64,000 nt of DNA, from assembly GCA_023205875.1 (NCBI GenBank), contig CP060760.1:372001-436000 (forward strand). Reading direction: 5' to 3'. Made by a program: the position numbers and the translations under genes. A model generated the notes under the pieces. That model ran no database searches. It saw nothing but the letters and a program-made list of their open reading frames with translations, and had not been told where the DNA came from. Positions 30,925-41,370 of this stretch are shown piece after piece (positions within the stretch are counted from its first letter, which is position 1; every line of letters starts with the position of its first letter). Source of the stretch: Chloropicon primus. Its lineage: Eukaryota > Chlorophyta > Chloropicophyceae > Chloropicales > Chloropicaceae.

Positions 30925-31440
30925 AACCAAGTCAAAGAGAGACAAGCCACGTTGCTCTGACTCCCTCTCAGGCACAAGACAATGCGATCACAAGGCAATG
31001 CGAGGCAATGGGGATTCTTTCCTCCCAATGCCTCCGTCCAGTTCCTCCCTCTTTCTTCGACCAGGTCCTCTGCAAGACCAAACCACGTTGCTCTCAAGCA
31101 CAAGACAATGCGAGCACAAGACCAAGCACAAGGACAAGCACAAGACTCGTCCTTCCTCACAATGCCTCCGTCTTCCTCCTCCTCGTCGTCGTCGTCCAGT
31201 TGCTCCTCTCTCTGCTCTTTCCTCGACCAGGTCCTCTGCAAGACCAAACCACGTTGCTCTCAAGCACAAGACAATGCGAGCACAAGACCAAGCACAAGAG
31301 CAAGCACAAGACTCGTCCTTCCTCTCAATGCCTCCGTCTTCCTCCTCCTCGTCGTCGTCGTCGTCGTCGCTCTCGTCGTCGTCGCTCTCGTCGTCGTCCA
31401 GTTGCTCCTCTCTTCTGCTGGTGCAGCAGCTTGAAACGAA
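30925..31440. repeat. Minisatellite of about 166-bp units plus trinucleotide runs
   Basis: CCAGGTCCTCTGCAAGACC and the roughly 110 bp after it occur at 31061 and again at 31227 (period 166 bp). A diverged partial unit lies at about 30925-31060, and the array ends in a (CGT)n run at about 31345-31400. It lies directly upstream of the WD40-like gene. Confidence 0.88.
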
Positions 31441-31846
31441 AATATTTTGAAATTTTTCTCTTCAATCTTCTCTCCTCAACGGCTGGATGAGGAAAACCTT
31501 TAATTCTGGATAAGGTTGTCAGGCATCGACAAAGAGTGGGACATCGTGCGATAGGGAGGGAGAAACAAGGGAAGGGGACCCAATACGCGTTCAGATCGTC
31601 TCGAGATCTTTCCGGTGCATGGTCGCATGAGTGGATTGACCCAGATATACGGTTCGGGGAAGGGTTTCCATTGGTTTGAGGTAGGGGGCCAGGTTTAGGG
31701 AGGAGGGGAGGTTTCACGACGGGGAGGGCAGGAGGTGGGGCGAGGATACGACGGAGGGGCGGGGATCGTCTCCCAGATTGTTCAAGTGGCGTCCTCCGAT
31801 GGACCATCGCGTGCCCACTCCGCGTCTTTGGCTCTGATTTGCTTCC
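31441..31846. other. Intergenic region upstream of TruA
   Basis: A divergent promoter region for the WD40-like (-) and TruA (+) genes, with G-rich purine runs at about 31680-31760. No other feature is seen. Confidence 0.45.
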
Positions 31847-32461
31847 ATGGAGGGAAGGGCGAGGACGGGGAACTCTTGGGTGAAGGGTTTCCTGGAGAAC
31901 AAGAGGTCCTGGGAGGTGGTGGACGGGTTCTACGCCAAGGCGGTGAGGAACCGGGAGATTTTGAACCCGCTGGTGCCGGCTGACCTGCTGAGGCGGGTCG
32001 AGAAGCGGGCGGAGTGCACCCACGGAGCGGGCAAGCCCAAAGGAGGCCGAGCCAAGAAAGAGGAGAGGACGACATACAAGGCCACCGTGGGATACCACGG
32101 CACGCGGTATTGCGGTTATAGCTGGCAGAAGGGGAAGGTCCACACGGTGGAGGCTCACCTGCAGAGGAGGCTGTGGCCGGAGCTGGAGAAGCAGCCGGTC
32201 CTGAGCTGCTCCGGGAGGACAGACAAGGGAGTTCACAGCGTGGGTCAGGTGTGCAGCTTTTACTCCTGGAAGGACATTCCGCTCGACCACCTCGGCAGGG
32301 CTCTCGCGGAACCGGATCCAGAGAGCGGAAACGAGCTCGGCGTGTACCACATAGAGAAAGTTCCCAGAAAGTTCCACGCGACATTCTCTTGCTTCTGGCG
32401 CTACTACAGTAAGTGAGAAAGGGATCAGCCTCCCTCCGATGTTCGACCCGATGCTGACGCG

Positions 32462-32495
<34 letters not shown>

Positions 32496-32921
32496 GTGTA
32501 CATCATACCGAACGAGGAGAAGGACATCAGTTCCCACCACTTGAGGCTTCTGCTCGCTCCGCTGGAGGGGAAGGAGCTGAGTTACGACGGTTTTGCGCGG
32601 GACACGCCAAAAGGAAAAAATCCAAATTGCGTGCTCCATTGCTGCAGGGTCACGGACTCTTCCATCGAGGTGGACGGGAAGCGCGTTGATGTCGTGCTGG
32701 TTCACTTGGTCGGCAACAGATTTCTGAGGAGGATGGTCAGAATCGTGGTCTCGACCCTCGTGAAGGAGGCCGTAGAGATCCAGAGGAGCGAAGGGGACAG
32801 CGAGTGGAACAAGATGGCGGACTTGGCAGAGATGGAAGACAGGACTGTGACGCAAACTCCGGCCCCTGCCTGTGGCCTTTGTCTCGTCAGGGTTGGCTAC
32901 GAGCCTTGGGAGGACTCCTAG
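31847..32921 (+). CDS. tRNA pseudouridine synthase of the TruA family
   Basis: Two exons, 31847-32408 and 32497-32921, give 328 aa. The 88-nt intron starts GTAAGTG and ends in a (CT)n run followed by TAG. TruA-type enzymes convert uridine to pseudouridine in the tRNA anticodon arm (positions 38-40 for the bacterial enzyme). The catalytic Asp is in SCSGRTDKGVHSVGQV, the family signature. Also visible are VGYHGTRYCGYSWQ near residue 80, the YxY region rebuilt across the splice (SCFWRYYMYIIP), and the C-terminal VGNRFLRRMVRIVVSTLVK helix. No clear organelle presequence is present; a basic N-terminal region of about 75 residues precedes the domain. Which of the Pus1/Pus3/TruA subgroups it belongs to is not decided. 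Confidence 0.9.
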
Positions 32922-33017
32922 AAAGGGCGTGTGCTGTATTGATTATTCCCAAAACAATTGTTTATTTATGTAATTGCGGCTCGAACAATACCCCGCCCCT
33001 CTCGCGGTGTGCCCATC

Positions 33018-34862
33018 TTACCTCCCCGGGGACATGATCGGAGACACAGGCTTGACGCTGAGCCGTCTCAAAGAATTTTTCGCCCGGCTCAGAGACTTTT
33101 GCCTCGATTCCTTGAGCTCCTTGAGCTTCTGGTACACGTCCTTGCTGTTTGAGATCACCTCCTCGGCCTTCTTCGTCACGGACTCGCTCTCCTTGTCGCT
33201 CTCGTCCATGCTAGAGTTGTCCTCCTCGCCACTGCTGGAGTCCTCCATGTTCGGTACCTCGATCCTCGACTTGCTTATCGAGTTCCACTGCTTCTGCAGG
33301 GTGTTCGGGGCACTCCCGACGGTGCTCGAGCCGGTGGGCAGGGGCGAGGCCCGCGGCGATTGGCTCGGCCTCTGCAAGAGGCTCCGAGGCGGTGGCGGCG
33401 GAGGCTGCTGGGGGGGTTTCCGCTTGGTGCTGTTGAGGTTCACCGCGGCGCTGCCCGGGTCCTCATCGCTGTCCTCCTTGCCCTCATTGTCCATGAAGTG
33501 GTAGTAGAGCTTCAAGTCCGTCTCCGTCTTCTTGATCTTTTCCTCCGTCTGGATGTCTGACTTCCTGATCTGCTGGCTCACTTCTCGCTGCCGGCTCATC
33601 TCGTTCGTGATCTTCCCCTTCATCATGGCGTCCAGGCTGAAGGTGGCCGCCTTGGGGGAAACTCCCCCCTGCGGCCTCTCCCTCTCCCTCCTTTGCCTCT
33701 CCTCCCTCTCCTTCTGCTGTATCAGCTTCTCTTCCTCCGCCACCTTCGCTGCCTCGCCCTCCTCCGCTTTCGCCACCACCGCCTGCCTTGCCGCCTCTTG
33801 CACCTTGGCATCCAACCTGGAAGCCTGCAGTCGCTCATTCTCCTTGCTCTCCTCGAGCTCCTCCTTCAGCTTCTTTATTTCTAACTCCTGTTGTACAACT
33901 ATCCGCGTTTGGTTCTCCATCTCCTTGTCAAACTCCTCCTTGCTGGAGGTCAGCTCACCCAATTGAGTCTCAGACATTCTCTTCTCCACTTCGAGGCTCT
34001 TGACGGTCTCCTGCAGCTCGGCCTCGGCAGCCCTCTTCATCTCCACCTCGCTCCTCAGCTCCTCGACCTCCTTCTCGAGCTTCTCGATGGTCTGCTTCTG
34101 GCTCTCCGCCAAGGCGTGAGAGGTCTTTTGGTCCTCCAACACCTTGCCGTTCTCCTCCTGGGCGGCCACCAGCTTCTCCTTGAGAGTCTTGCTCACCAAG
34201 GACATCTGTTTCATCTTTCCGTTCATGTCCGTGAGGTCCTTGTTGACCTCGCTGCACTGGTCGTACAGCTGGCCGATCTCCTCGTCCTTCTCCTTGACCT
34301 CGGCCTCCCAGCTGGTCTTGATCTTGTGAACCTCGGCCAGCCTCGCCTTCTTGCTTCGAGAGTGTTGGTCCTCGAGGTACCGGCAACGGTCCTCCACCTC
34401 GTCCAGTCTCGCTCTCAACTCGATGGTTTCCTTTTCACGGGACTTGAGCGTATCACTCAGCCTCTGCTTGTCCACCTGCTGAAATGCAAGCTCCTTCTCC
34501 AAGGTCTTCCCGTCCTGCTCCTTCTTGTGGATCTCCAAGCGGAGCTCATCCTCCAGGTGCTTGTACGACTGTATGCGCGATATCGAGTTCCGCATCTCAT
34601 CCTGAACCTGAATCAGGAGCTCCTCCCGGTACTTGACGTTCTCCAGAGCCTGCTGCATCTCGTTCCCCACGACTTGGCCCAAACTCTCCAGCCGCTTCTC
34701 GCACGCTTGGACCACATGAGCTGCTTGCCTCTGCCAGGCCTTCGCATTGTCGTTCTGGTGGTCGAGCACTTGCTGGAGCTTCGAGGGCAATTGGCTCAAG
34801 GCCTGGCTCGCGAAGGAAACCGCCTCGAAGACGGTGTTCAAAGCCTCTTGGTCCACGCCCAT
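33018..34862 (-). CDS. Coiled-coil protein of unknown function
   Basis: Single exon, 614 aa. Residues about 30-390 are predicted from the sequence as nearly continuous coiled coil, with dense Glu/Lys/Gln and Leu heptads (LDEVEDRCRYLEDQ, TIEKLEKEVEELRSEVEMK). Then come a short conserved-looking segment (ATFSLDAMMKGKITNEMSRQ), a poly-Pro stretch (PPQQPPPPPPRS), a Ser/Asp/Glu-rich acidic region and a basic end (SLRRLSVKPVSPIMSPGR) with SP sites. No known domain is recognised. The acidic and SP-rich tail suggests regulated phosphorylation, and the layout resembles structural or cytoskeleton-associated proteins; both are inference. It converges with TruA (97 bp). Confidence 0.75.
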   Translation of the reverse strand: MGVDQEALNTVFEAVSFASQALSQLPSKLQQVLDHQNDNAKAWQRQAAHVVQACEKRLESLGQVVGNEMQQALENVKYREELLIQVQDEMRNSISRIQSYKHLEDELRLEIHKKEQDGKTLEKELAFQQVDKQRLSDTLKSREKETIELRARLDEVEDRCRYLEDQHSRSKKARLAEVHKIKTSWEAEVKEKDEEIGQLYDQCSEVNKDLTDMNGKMKQMSLVSKTLKEKLVAAQEENGKVLEDQKTSHALAESQKQTIEKLEKEVEELRSEVEMKRAAEAELQETVKSLEVEKRMSETQLGELTSSKEEFDKEMENQTRIVVQQELEIKKLKEELEESKENERLQASRLDAKVQEAARQAVVAKAEEGEAAKVAEEEKLIQQKEREERQRRERERPQGGVSPKAATFSLDAMMKGKITNEMSRQREVSQQIRKSDIQTEEKIKKTETDLKLYYHFMDNEGKEDSDEDPGSAAVNLNSTKRKPPQQPPPPPPRSLLQRPSQSPRASPLPTGSSTVGSAPNTLQKQWNSISKSRIEVPNMEDSSSGEEDNSSMDESDKESESVTKKAEEVISNSKDVYQKLKELKESRQKSLSRAKNSLRRLSVKPVSPIMSPGR

Positions 34863-35901
34863 GCTCCCTCACTCCGCGAGTAATGCGCGCGCGCACACGG
34901 GGGCAAGTCTAGAAAGAGTCTCCAAGATGCAGACAAGAGTCAAATCCTCCCTCTCAAGAAGTTCGGTTCGGTTTTGGTTCGGTTTTGGTTTGGTTCTCAA
35001 GTCAAGTCAGGTTCTGTTCGTCTTTGGGTTGGTGCAGCTTCACTTGGGAGAGAGCCTAAGGCTGTGACAGAGTAAGCATTGGCCGAGTCCGCCTCCCCTC
35101 CTCTCCGTCGTGGCTAATGTCAAGGCACGACCTTCCCTCCTTCCACAATGACCCTGGTGCCTCCCCTCGTTTCTCTTGTCCTTGGGATCCATGCACCATT
35201 CTAGGAAAATGAACTTCACAGGTAGAATTACGACGAAAACCTAAAAACCTAAAGTTTTCCAGGAAGGGGAGGGAGAGGCCAACCCTTGCGAGGAGAGGAG
35301 GAGATGGTGGTGAGGGTGAGGGGAGGGAGGATTGGGAGGGGATTGTGCCTTGCATGGTCTGTTCCACTGGATCTTGCTCCTTGTACTGGATCTTGCTCCA
35401 GTAATTCCAAAGAGAAGAGTCCTTTGATGGAGGAGGAGGAGGAGGAGGGCTCTCCGCGCGTGGACAAGTAACGACTTGTCCTTCCTTCCTACCTTCCTTC
35501 CTGCACAACCGCACCCCTCTTTCCCCCAAAGATGGCATCTTGGCGACGTTCTTGTCTTGTTCTCGTGTTCTCGTGTTCTCGTGTTCTCGCGTCCAATTCA
35601 TGTCACTGGGGTAAGAATGTTGGAGTAAATATTGAAGTAAATTCAAAAGACGCGCGAAAGGGAGAGAGAGAGAGCCGAAAGCAAGTGACAGCGGGCAGAG
35701 CATTGTTGGAGGAGGGCATGGAGGAGGGGAGGGTCTGAGGCAATTAGGAGGACAAGGAGCTGCGTGTCTTGCCTTGAACGACTCTCACTCTTCCGGTGCT
35801 GGGCAAGGTTGTTTTGGTACTCGTTTTGACAGCGTAAGAGAGAGAGAGAGAGAGAGGTTGTGTGGCGTGCGTGTGTGGTGCGTCGAGGTCGAGTGAGAAG
35901 T
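34863..35901. other. 1.0-kb divergent intergenic region
   Basis: This lies between the coiled-coil gene (-) and the degenerate kinesin (+). It contains short tandem motifs: GGTTCGGTTTT-type at 34965-35000, TGTTCTCG-type at about 35560-35585, and (GA)n at 35838-35855 before the kinesin start. A low-complexity 215-codon frame on the minus strand (35056-35703) is not convincing as a gene. Confidence 0.5.
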
Positions 35902-38900
35902 ATGCAGCCTACTTCTGGAGGGAGTCCTTACAGGTACACTCCGGTAACGGAGGACCTGGTGAAGCTGAGCGCGGAGATCGAGAAGCTCTCGGGTCGTTCG
36001 CTCGATGGGAATGAGTCGACGGGAGCAGCGGACGTCACCGCTTTGGTCGGCGTGTCCCACGTCGCTTGCAGAATATGCGGAAAGAGGGAAGAGCATGAGG
36101 AGGAGAAGGAGGAGGAAGTGGTTGCTCTGAGGGGCCAGAGGGCGATGGTGGGGGGGAGATCCGGGATGAAGGCGGCGGACATGGACGTCGTGGCCATTCG
36201 TGACCCAAGGGCGCCGTCGACTGCGACGGTGGAGGACGCCGTGAGGAGGTACAAGGTCACTCGGGCTTTCTCCCCTTGGACCTCGCAGGAGAAGGTGTAC
36301 GAGGACCAGGGGAGGCACGTGGCGGACTGGGTGTGGCGAGGATTCAACGCCACCCTCATCTCCTTCGGCCAGCAGGGGACGGGCAAGTCGTACACCCTGT
36401 ACAACGACGGGGTCTCCTTGTCCTTCCCCCAAGAGCGGAGCTTGGTGGGCGAGAACGACGTGGACGAGTCGTGTGGCCTGCTCATGAGGATCCTGGCGGA
36501 CCTCTTCTCCAGGATGGAGAAGGAGAGGCGGGAGGACGGGGAGGCCGAGTCCAAGTACGCGGTAGGGCTGTCGTGCTGGGAAATTTTAGGCAGCAAGACC
36601 GTGGACCTGCTCAAGCCGTTCTCGGCCTACGCCTCTCCGAGCCGTTCCGAGAGAGGCAGGGAAAGGGAGAGCCAGGGCTCGGACTACGGGACGATAGGGA
36701 TAAGCAGCCTGTCCGAAGCCCGGGCGTGCCTGAACCACGCCCGTGCCTCGTCCACGAACTGGTACGTGGACCCAACGACCCGGTCCCTCAGAACTTTGCC
36801 GAACAGGTCTCACGCCTTCGTTCGGGTGGTCGTCTTCGACCGCGTGAGAAGGACCATGGCCCACCTGCACGTGGTCGACCTCTGCGGGTCGCAGAGCCTC
36901 GCCACCGCGGCGCGAGAGGGCAGCCTCGGCAAGAGCTTCTTCAGGCAGTCACCATCCGCGGGGGACGGAAGGGGGGTCGTGCCCCGAGACATGCTCTCTG
37001 AGCACGAGAGAGAGCGCAAGGGGGTGAACCAGCAGCTTCTCGCCTTCTCGAGGCTCGTGGGCGAGATTGCCCAGCAGAGCGATGACAGGGAGTTCACTGG
37101 CAGCGGGGCGGGGGCCGGGGAGGCCCACCTGAGCGCCGTCCACTTGAGCGCAAGGGAGACCAAGTTGACGAGGGAGCTCGCCCCCTTGCTGGCGGACGAC
37201 AGCAGGTGCTTCCTGCTCTGCTCGGTCAGCCGATCGAGCTCTGATTACATCGACACAGCAAACACGCTGCGAGTCGCCACCCGCTTCGTAAGGATCTCCA
37301 ACGCGTGCAGCAAGCGGGTGCTCAGCGTCGATCCGCAGAGGTTCGCCTTCCAGGACCTGAGCTCCATTCTGTCTGTCCAAGAGCACTCGGATCCTTTGTC
37401 GGCCTCTCACGCCGAGCAGGCCAGTGAAGACGAGTTCCTGGGCGGCTCGCCGCTCAAGGTGCCCAAGGACATGCCCAGGACAAGGGACTTCCACAGGGCA
37501 GCGGAGAGCCCGAACCAAAAGTCAAAGTCGGCCGCAGAAGTGATCCACCTCACACTGAGTCAGGTCGAGAACATAGAGCAGGCCGCCAACGAGATCATGG
37601 AGACAACCAAACGGGTGGACAGAGCCATGGAGGCCAGTCCGATAGCGTCAAGGGGGCTGCAAAGGGCTGAGCACGGCAAGCAAGCTGGCTCCTCGGGCCC
37701 AGCAAATAGTCCGGGGGAAAGCGAGGAGCAGGCCGAAGATGAGGGCAGCTACTACTCGTCAGCCTTCCCGAAGAGGCAGGTGCCCACGTACCAAGACCCC
37801 ATCTTGAGTGGTGCCGTGAAATTCATCCACTCGAGCAGCAGCAGCAGCAGCAGCGGCGGCACATATGGTGGCAGATCATATGATGGGAGATCTCGGAATG
37901 ACGTGGGAGATCACGGAGAGGAACACTCGAGTAGAGCGGAGAGAACTTCTGAGGGCTACTCCTATGGCTCTGGTGCGAGCCAATTCCTGAACAATGCAGC
38001 CAAAGAAGCCGCGTTGCAGCGCCTGAGAGAACTGCAAGGAGCAGAAAGGGGGGCAGATGGAATTGGCTTGGGCCTCCACTCTCCTGTGACGTCGGACGAG
38101 ACTACCGATCACAGAAGCAAATTCGGAGGCGCGTCCTTCCCCGAGACATCTCCTTCGGTGTCTGTGGTGTCTTCTGTCAAGTCTGTGGAAACGCAGCGCA
38201 AGCTGGACAGCCTGAAACAGAACTTCCGGTCAATGTACACGGAGCTCGAGCTCCCGAGCGAGGCCATCGAAGACGAGGGAGGAGAGAGCAGCAACGAGAA
38301 CGAAGAGCATTTTGAGGTCGGGAACGAGGAGGAGGAGGACCTGCCTCATGCCAGAGCGAAGGAAATGGAAAAGGAAGGACTGAGGAAGACGCCGTCACAC
38401 GGAACCGTTCGCGATGCCTCAATAAGTGACGCAAGATCTGAAACCCACTTTGACTTTGCGACTGGCCTTGGCGGCCAGGGAGAGGGCAAAGGAGGGCCAG
38501 CACCAGGACCAGCGCCTGGCCGCTCTAGCATGGGGCTTTATGGCGGCCGTTACGAATTCGAGCAAGACCTCGGCCTCGATTCCGGGGGCGATGAGCTGAA
38601 AGACGAAGGCCAGAGACAATCTAGCCCCTCGCAGTCCAAGAGGGACTATGCCGAGCTAGAACGCGCTTATGACTCCTTGCTGAAGATGATAGAGAGGGAA
38701 AGGGAGGCTCACGTCGCCTCCCAGCAGAAGGTGAAGCTGTTAGAGCGCGACTTGCTTGAGTCTCAGCACACGCTGTCTGCGCAGGTGGATGGCCAGAAGC
38801 TGGAGAATGTTCACCTTCGCTCCCGGTGCCGCCAGCTGGAGGAGCTCGTTGGATTCTCCCCCGAGGTCCAGGACTTGAGCGAGATCTACCAGGAGTTCGA

Positions 38901-39888
38901 CCAAGGGGATGGGAAAAACACCGGGTTGCTTGGGGAGATCTTTGTGCAGCTCGAAAGCGAAGTGGACAGAGTGAACGAGGAGAACGCGCTGCTCCGGGAG
39001 GATCTGAAGAACGCGCATTTGTCGCATGCCGAGACAGTCACCCTGATGCACCAGAAGATGAGCGATCTCAAAGATTCCACGGACTCCGATCTGGACAGCG
39101 AGGAGGGGGAAGGGGCCGAAAACGAAATGGATTCGGACAAAGAGGGCGACGATGCTATTGGCGAGAAGCTCGATGACGAGACTCGGGACGTGCTCCGCGC
39201 GTACAGAAGGGAGCAGAAAGAGCTCCTCTCCCGCCACCAGAAGAACAAGATCCAGTCTCTCTGCAAGAGGTTGAAGAAGGTGGAGGACGAGCTTCAGGAG
39301 GCCAAGGCGGAAGTGGCCGGCTACCGCAAGAAGGACCGCAAGTACGCGATCCAGAAGAGAGGGGTTGAGGACACCATCAAGAGGGTCGGCCAGCTGCAGA
39401 GGCAGCTGGAAAGCAAAAGCCAAGAGCTCATCAAGTGCCAGCTGAAGTTTGCGGAAAGTGAAGGAAAGTGTTACACTCTGAGCGAGGAGCACGCGAAAAT
39501 GGTCCAGTCGGTGCAGAAGATGCAGGACAAGGTCGACCATTCTGAGACAGTGAAAAGGAAGTACGCCGAGCAGCTTAGCTGGGCCAGGAAGCAGGTGAAC
39601 CGGGACGAAATTCTTCGCTCCCTGCCTCCGCTTCCCTCAGGCGCAACTGAAATGGATAGCCACAGGCTGAACTCCTTGGCCACCCGAAAAATTCAGTCTG
39701 CTGCAGGAGAGATCTGCAGGAGGATCAGGAGGGAGCCAGGCCTTTCCCCGCGCGTGGAGAATATGCTCGACCGCCTGATGCAGGAGGTCGGGCTGCACGT
39801 GCAAGAGCGGGTCGTCCTGGCCCGGAGAGAGGCTTTGTTACTCCAAATGATCACGGGAGAGCACCGAGCGGGCCTGAGAAGGAGGTGA
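35902..39888 (+). CDS. Divergent kinesin-like protein with degenerate switch motifs
   Basis: Single exon, 1,328 aa from the ATG at 35902. The motor-like region spans about residues 100-470. Its P-loop is GQQGTGKSYT (156-165), where most kinesins have GQTGSGKT. Switch I appears as NRSHAF without the preceding SS, and switch II as VDLCGSQ in place of DLAGSE. Most of the surrounding kinesin order is present (VTRAFSPWTSQEKVYED, ETKLTRELAPLL, SDYIDTANTLRVATR). A Cys pair (CRIC) lies near residue 57. Behind the motor comes a Ser-rich region with a serine run (about residue 650) and coiled coils from about residue 905 to the basic C-terminus. The key Glu of switch II is replaced by Gln, so ATP hydrolysis may be impaired. 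I cannot place it in a named kinesin family. Confidence 0.82.
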   Translation: MQPTSGGSPYRYTPVTEDLVKLSAEIEKLSGRSLDGNESTGAADVTALVGVSHVACRICGKREEHEEEKEEEVVALRGQRAMVGGRSGMKAADMDVVAIRDPRAPSTATVEDAVRRYKVTRAFSPWTSQEKVYEDQGRHVADWVWRGFNATLISFGQQGTGKSYTLYNDGVSLSFPQERSLVGENDVDESCGLLMRILADLFSRMEKERREDGEAESKYAVGLSCWEILGSKTVDLLKPFSAYASPSRSERGRERESQGSDYGTIGISSLSEARACLNHARASSTNWYVDPTTRSLRTLPNRSHAFVRVVVFDRVRRTMAHLHVVDLCGSQSLATAAREGSLGKSFFRQSPSAGDGRGVVPRDMLSEHERERKGVNQQLLAFSRLVGEIAQQSDDREFTGSGAGAGEAHLSAVHLSARETKLTRELAPLLADDSRCFLLCSVSRSSSDYIDTANTLRVATRFVRISNACSKRVLSVDPQRFAFQDLSSILSVQEHSDPLSASHAEQASEDEFLGGSPLKVPKDMPRTRDFHRAAESPNQKSKSAAEVIHLTLSQVENIEQAANEIMETTKRVDRAMEASPIASRGLQRAEHGKQAGSSGPANSPGESEEQAEDEGSYYSSAFPKRQVPTYQDPILSGAVKFIHSSSSSSSSGGTYGGRSYDGRSRNDVGDHGEEHSSRAERTSEGYSYGSGASQFLNNAAKEAALQRLRELQGAERGADGIGLGLHSPVTSDETTDHRSKFGGASFPETSPSVSVVSSVKSVETQRKLDSLKQNFRSMYTELELPSEAIEDEGGESSNENEEHFEVGNEEEEDLPHARAKEMEKEGLRKTPSHGTVRDASISDARSETHFDFATGLGGQGEGKGGPAPGPAPGRSSMGLYGGRYEFEQDLGLDSGGDELKDEGQRQSSPSQSKRDYAELERAYDSLLKMIEREREAHVASQQKVKLLERDLLESQHTLSAQVDGQKLENVHLRSRCRQLEELVGFSPEVQDLSEIYQEFDQGDGKNTGLLGEIFVQLESEVDRVNEENALLREDLKNAHLSHAETVTLMHQKMSDLKDSTDSDLDSEEGEGAENEMDSDKEGDDAIGEKLDDETRDVLRAYRREQKELLSRHQKNKIQSLCKRLKKVEDELQEAKAEVAGYRKKDRKYAIQKRGVEDTIKRVGQLQRQLESKSQELIKCQLKFAESEGKCYTLSEEHAKMVQSVQKMQDKVDHSETVKRKYAEQLSWARKQVNRDEILRSLPPLPSGATEMDSHRLNSLATRKIQSAAGEICRRIRREPGLSPRVENMLDRLMQEVGLHVQERVVLARREALLLQMITGEHRAGLRRR

Positions 39889-39995
39889 AAACGGCAGACA
39901 CACACACACACACACACACACTTGCAGTAATAGTTGTTGCTCTCGCTCCTACATGAAAAATAAAATATCGACGATTTAACGACACCGATGCGTTG
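39889..39995. repeat. Convergent 3' spacer with (CA)n
   Basis: A (CA)n run at about 39899-39921 lies between the stop codons of the degenerate kinesin and the saposin-like gene. Confidence 0.85.
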
Positions 39996-40854
39996 TCACA
40001 GCTCTTCCTTGGCTTCGTTGAGGTCGCACGGAGCCGGGCAAAGCTCGGTTAGGACTTCCATGACCTTGCTCTTGTGCTTCAGGAACGAAGCGATGATCTT
40101 CTCGCTGTGCTTCTTTACGTATGCGCTGCAATACTGTTGAATGTCCTCCGTGCTCCCGAGATCCGGGTCATCGAAGAAGTCCTTGTCAAAGTCCGCGGAG
40201 CAAAAATACTCGTCCTCAAGCTTTCTAATCAGGAGCCCCTCGATCCTGTAGTCGCTGATGTGGTCCAGCTCGTACCTGGACAGGAAGCCAGCGATTTTGC
40301 TGATCACGGCGTCGCACAACTCGCAGTCGGTTCTGGCTCTGTCGAGCTTTTGGGGAAGAGCGAGGTCTGGGCAAACTCCCAGGGCATAGAAGCAAGCGTT
40401 CCGTTTTGCCTGAGAAACGAAAAGAAAGTCAGGTTTCGGGCCGCCGCGCGAATGCGATGAGTAGCGGAAGAGTCAAATCACGTACCTCGACCAAGAGCTG
40501 GTGTGACGCGTGGCTATCGCAATCCACCTCCGTCCCGTTGAAGATGTTCCAAGCCCCTCTGGTCCCTTCCTCGTGGACCTTCTCACAGGCTTCCTTCAAT
40601 TCATCGCTGTGCGCATGCTCTGAAAGGTGCCAGAAGTGCTCGTTCTCGCAGACGTTCCCTTCGCTCTCGTCGAGCTCCGTCACCACTCCGGTACGGCAGT
40701 GGATATCAAACAGCTGCTCCTGGTACAACTGACAAGCTTCGCACTTCAGACAGTCATAAGCGTGGCAGACGGACAAAGCGCAGGACAGGGCCAGAACGGC
40801 CAGAACCTTCAGCGCAACGATGCCGCTGCCACACCTCCTCGTCACTCTCGCCAT
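39996..40854 (-). CDS. Cys-rich saposin/canopy-like secretory protein with KEEL C-terminus
   Basis: Two exons, 40486-40854 and 39996-40409, give 260 aa; the intron is 76 nt, phase 0. The ATG at 40854 begins a signal peptide (ARVTRRCGSGIVALKVLAVL, then a hydrophobic run ending VCHA). The mature protein has Cys spacing that recalls saposin-like or canopy-type disulfide folds: YDCLKCEACQ at the start, CELCDAVISKI in the second exon, and YFC, YC and CPAPC towards the end. It finishes in KEEL, a variant of the KDEL/HDEL endoplasmic-reticulum retrieval signal. Together these point to a soluble ER-lumenal protein; canopy-family chaperone cofactors have this layout. The family assignment is tentative because I see no sequence block that proves it. 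Confidence 0.75.
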
Positions 40855-41370
40855 CGTCCTCCTCACGCACTCGGCCTGCGAAGCCTCTCCTCCCTCTCGC
40901 TCGGGCTCCTGGCACCCAAGCCCCCTCCCCTCCTCGCGTCGACCGCACAAACCCTCAAAGTGGGCCGAGTGAGGTACCAATCGAAAGATCGCGAGACGAT
41001 CTATCGAGTGGCTTGGCGTACCGCAACTGTATCGTTCCACCCACCACGCGATGCGTCGTTCCCTTCCGTCCTCAAGAGTCTCCTTGTCCCTTGGAAAGGT
41101 CCTTCCATCCCATGGACAATTTTACGATTAGTGCCTCTGAAACCAGCTTTGGTTCACACATTCGGTGACGACGTTACATAGTTTGGTCCCACGCTCTGGT
41201 GCCATGTGGTAAATGCGAGTTCTCGTGGAAATCGGTGTTCCCTTGGGTAACGTCGTTTGATGCAAATTCAAAGAGGGTCAAAGAGCGAGAGGAGGAGAGG
41301 AGAGAGGCGCAAGTCAAGGTGGTTGAAGGGTGTTGGAGTTGTCCAGCGGAAGGTGTTGTGTCCATCCATC
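40855..41370. other. Divergent promoter region, saposin-like gene / EF-hand gene
   Basis: About 515 bp without a supported gene. A GAGAGG-rich stretch lies at 41285-41310. Both promoters should lie here. Confidence 0.5.

Noticed and set aside
35056-35703. 215-codon minus-strand frame
   Set aside because: Low-complexity Pro/Ser/Arg-rich sequence with no domain, lying in a region of short tandem repeats.
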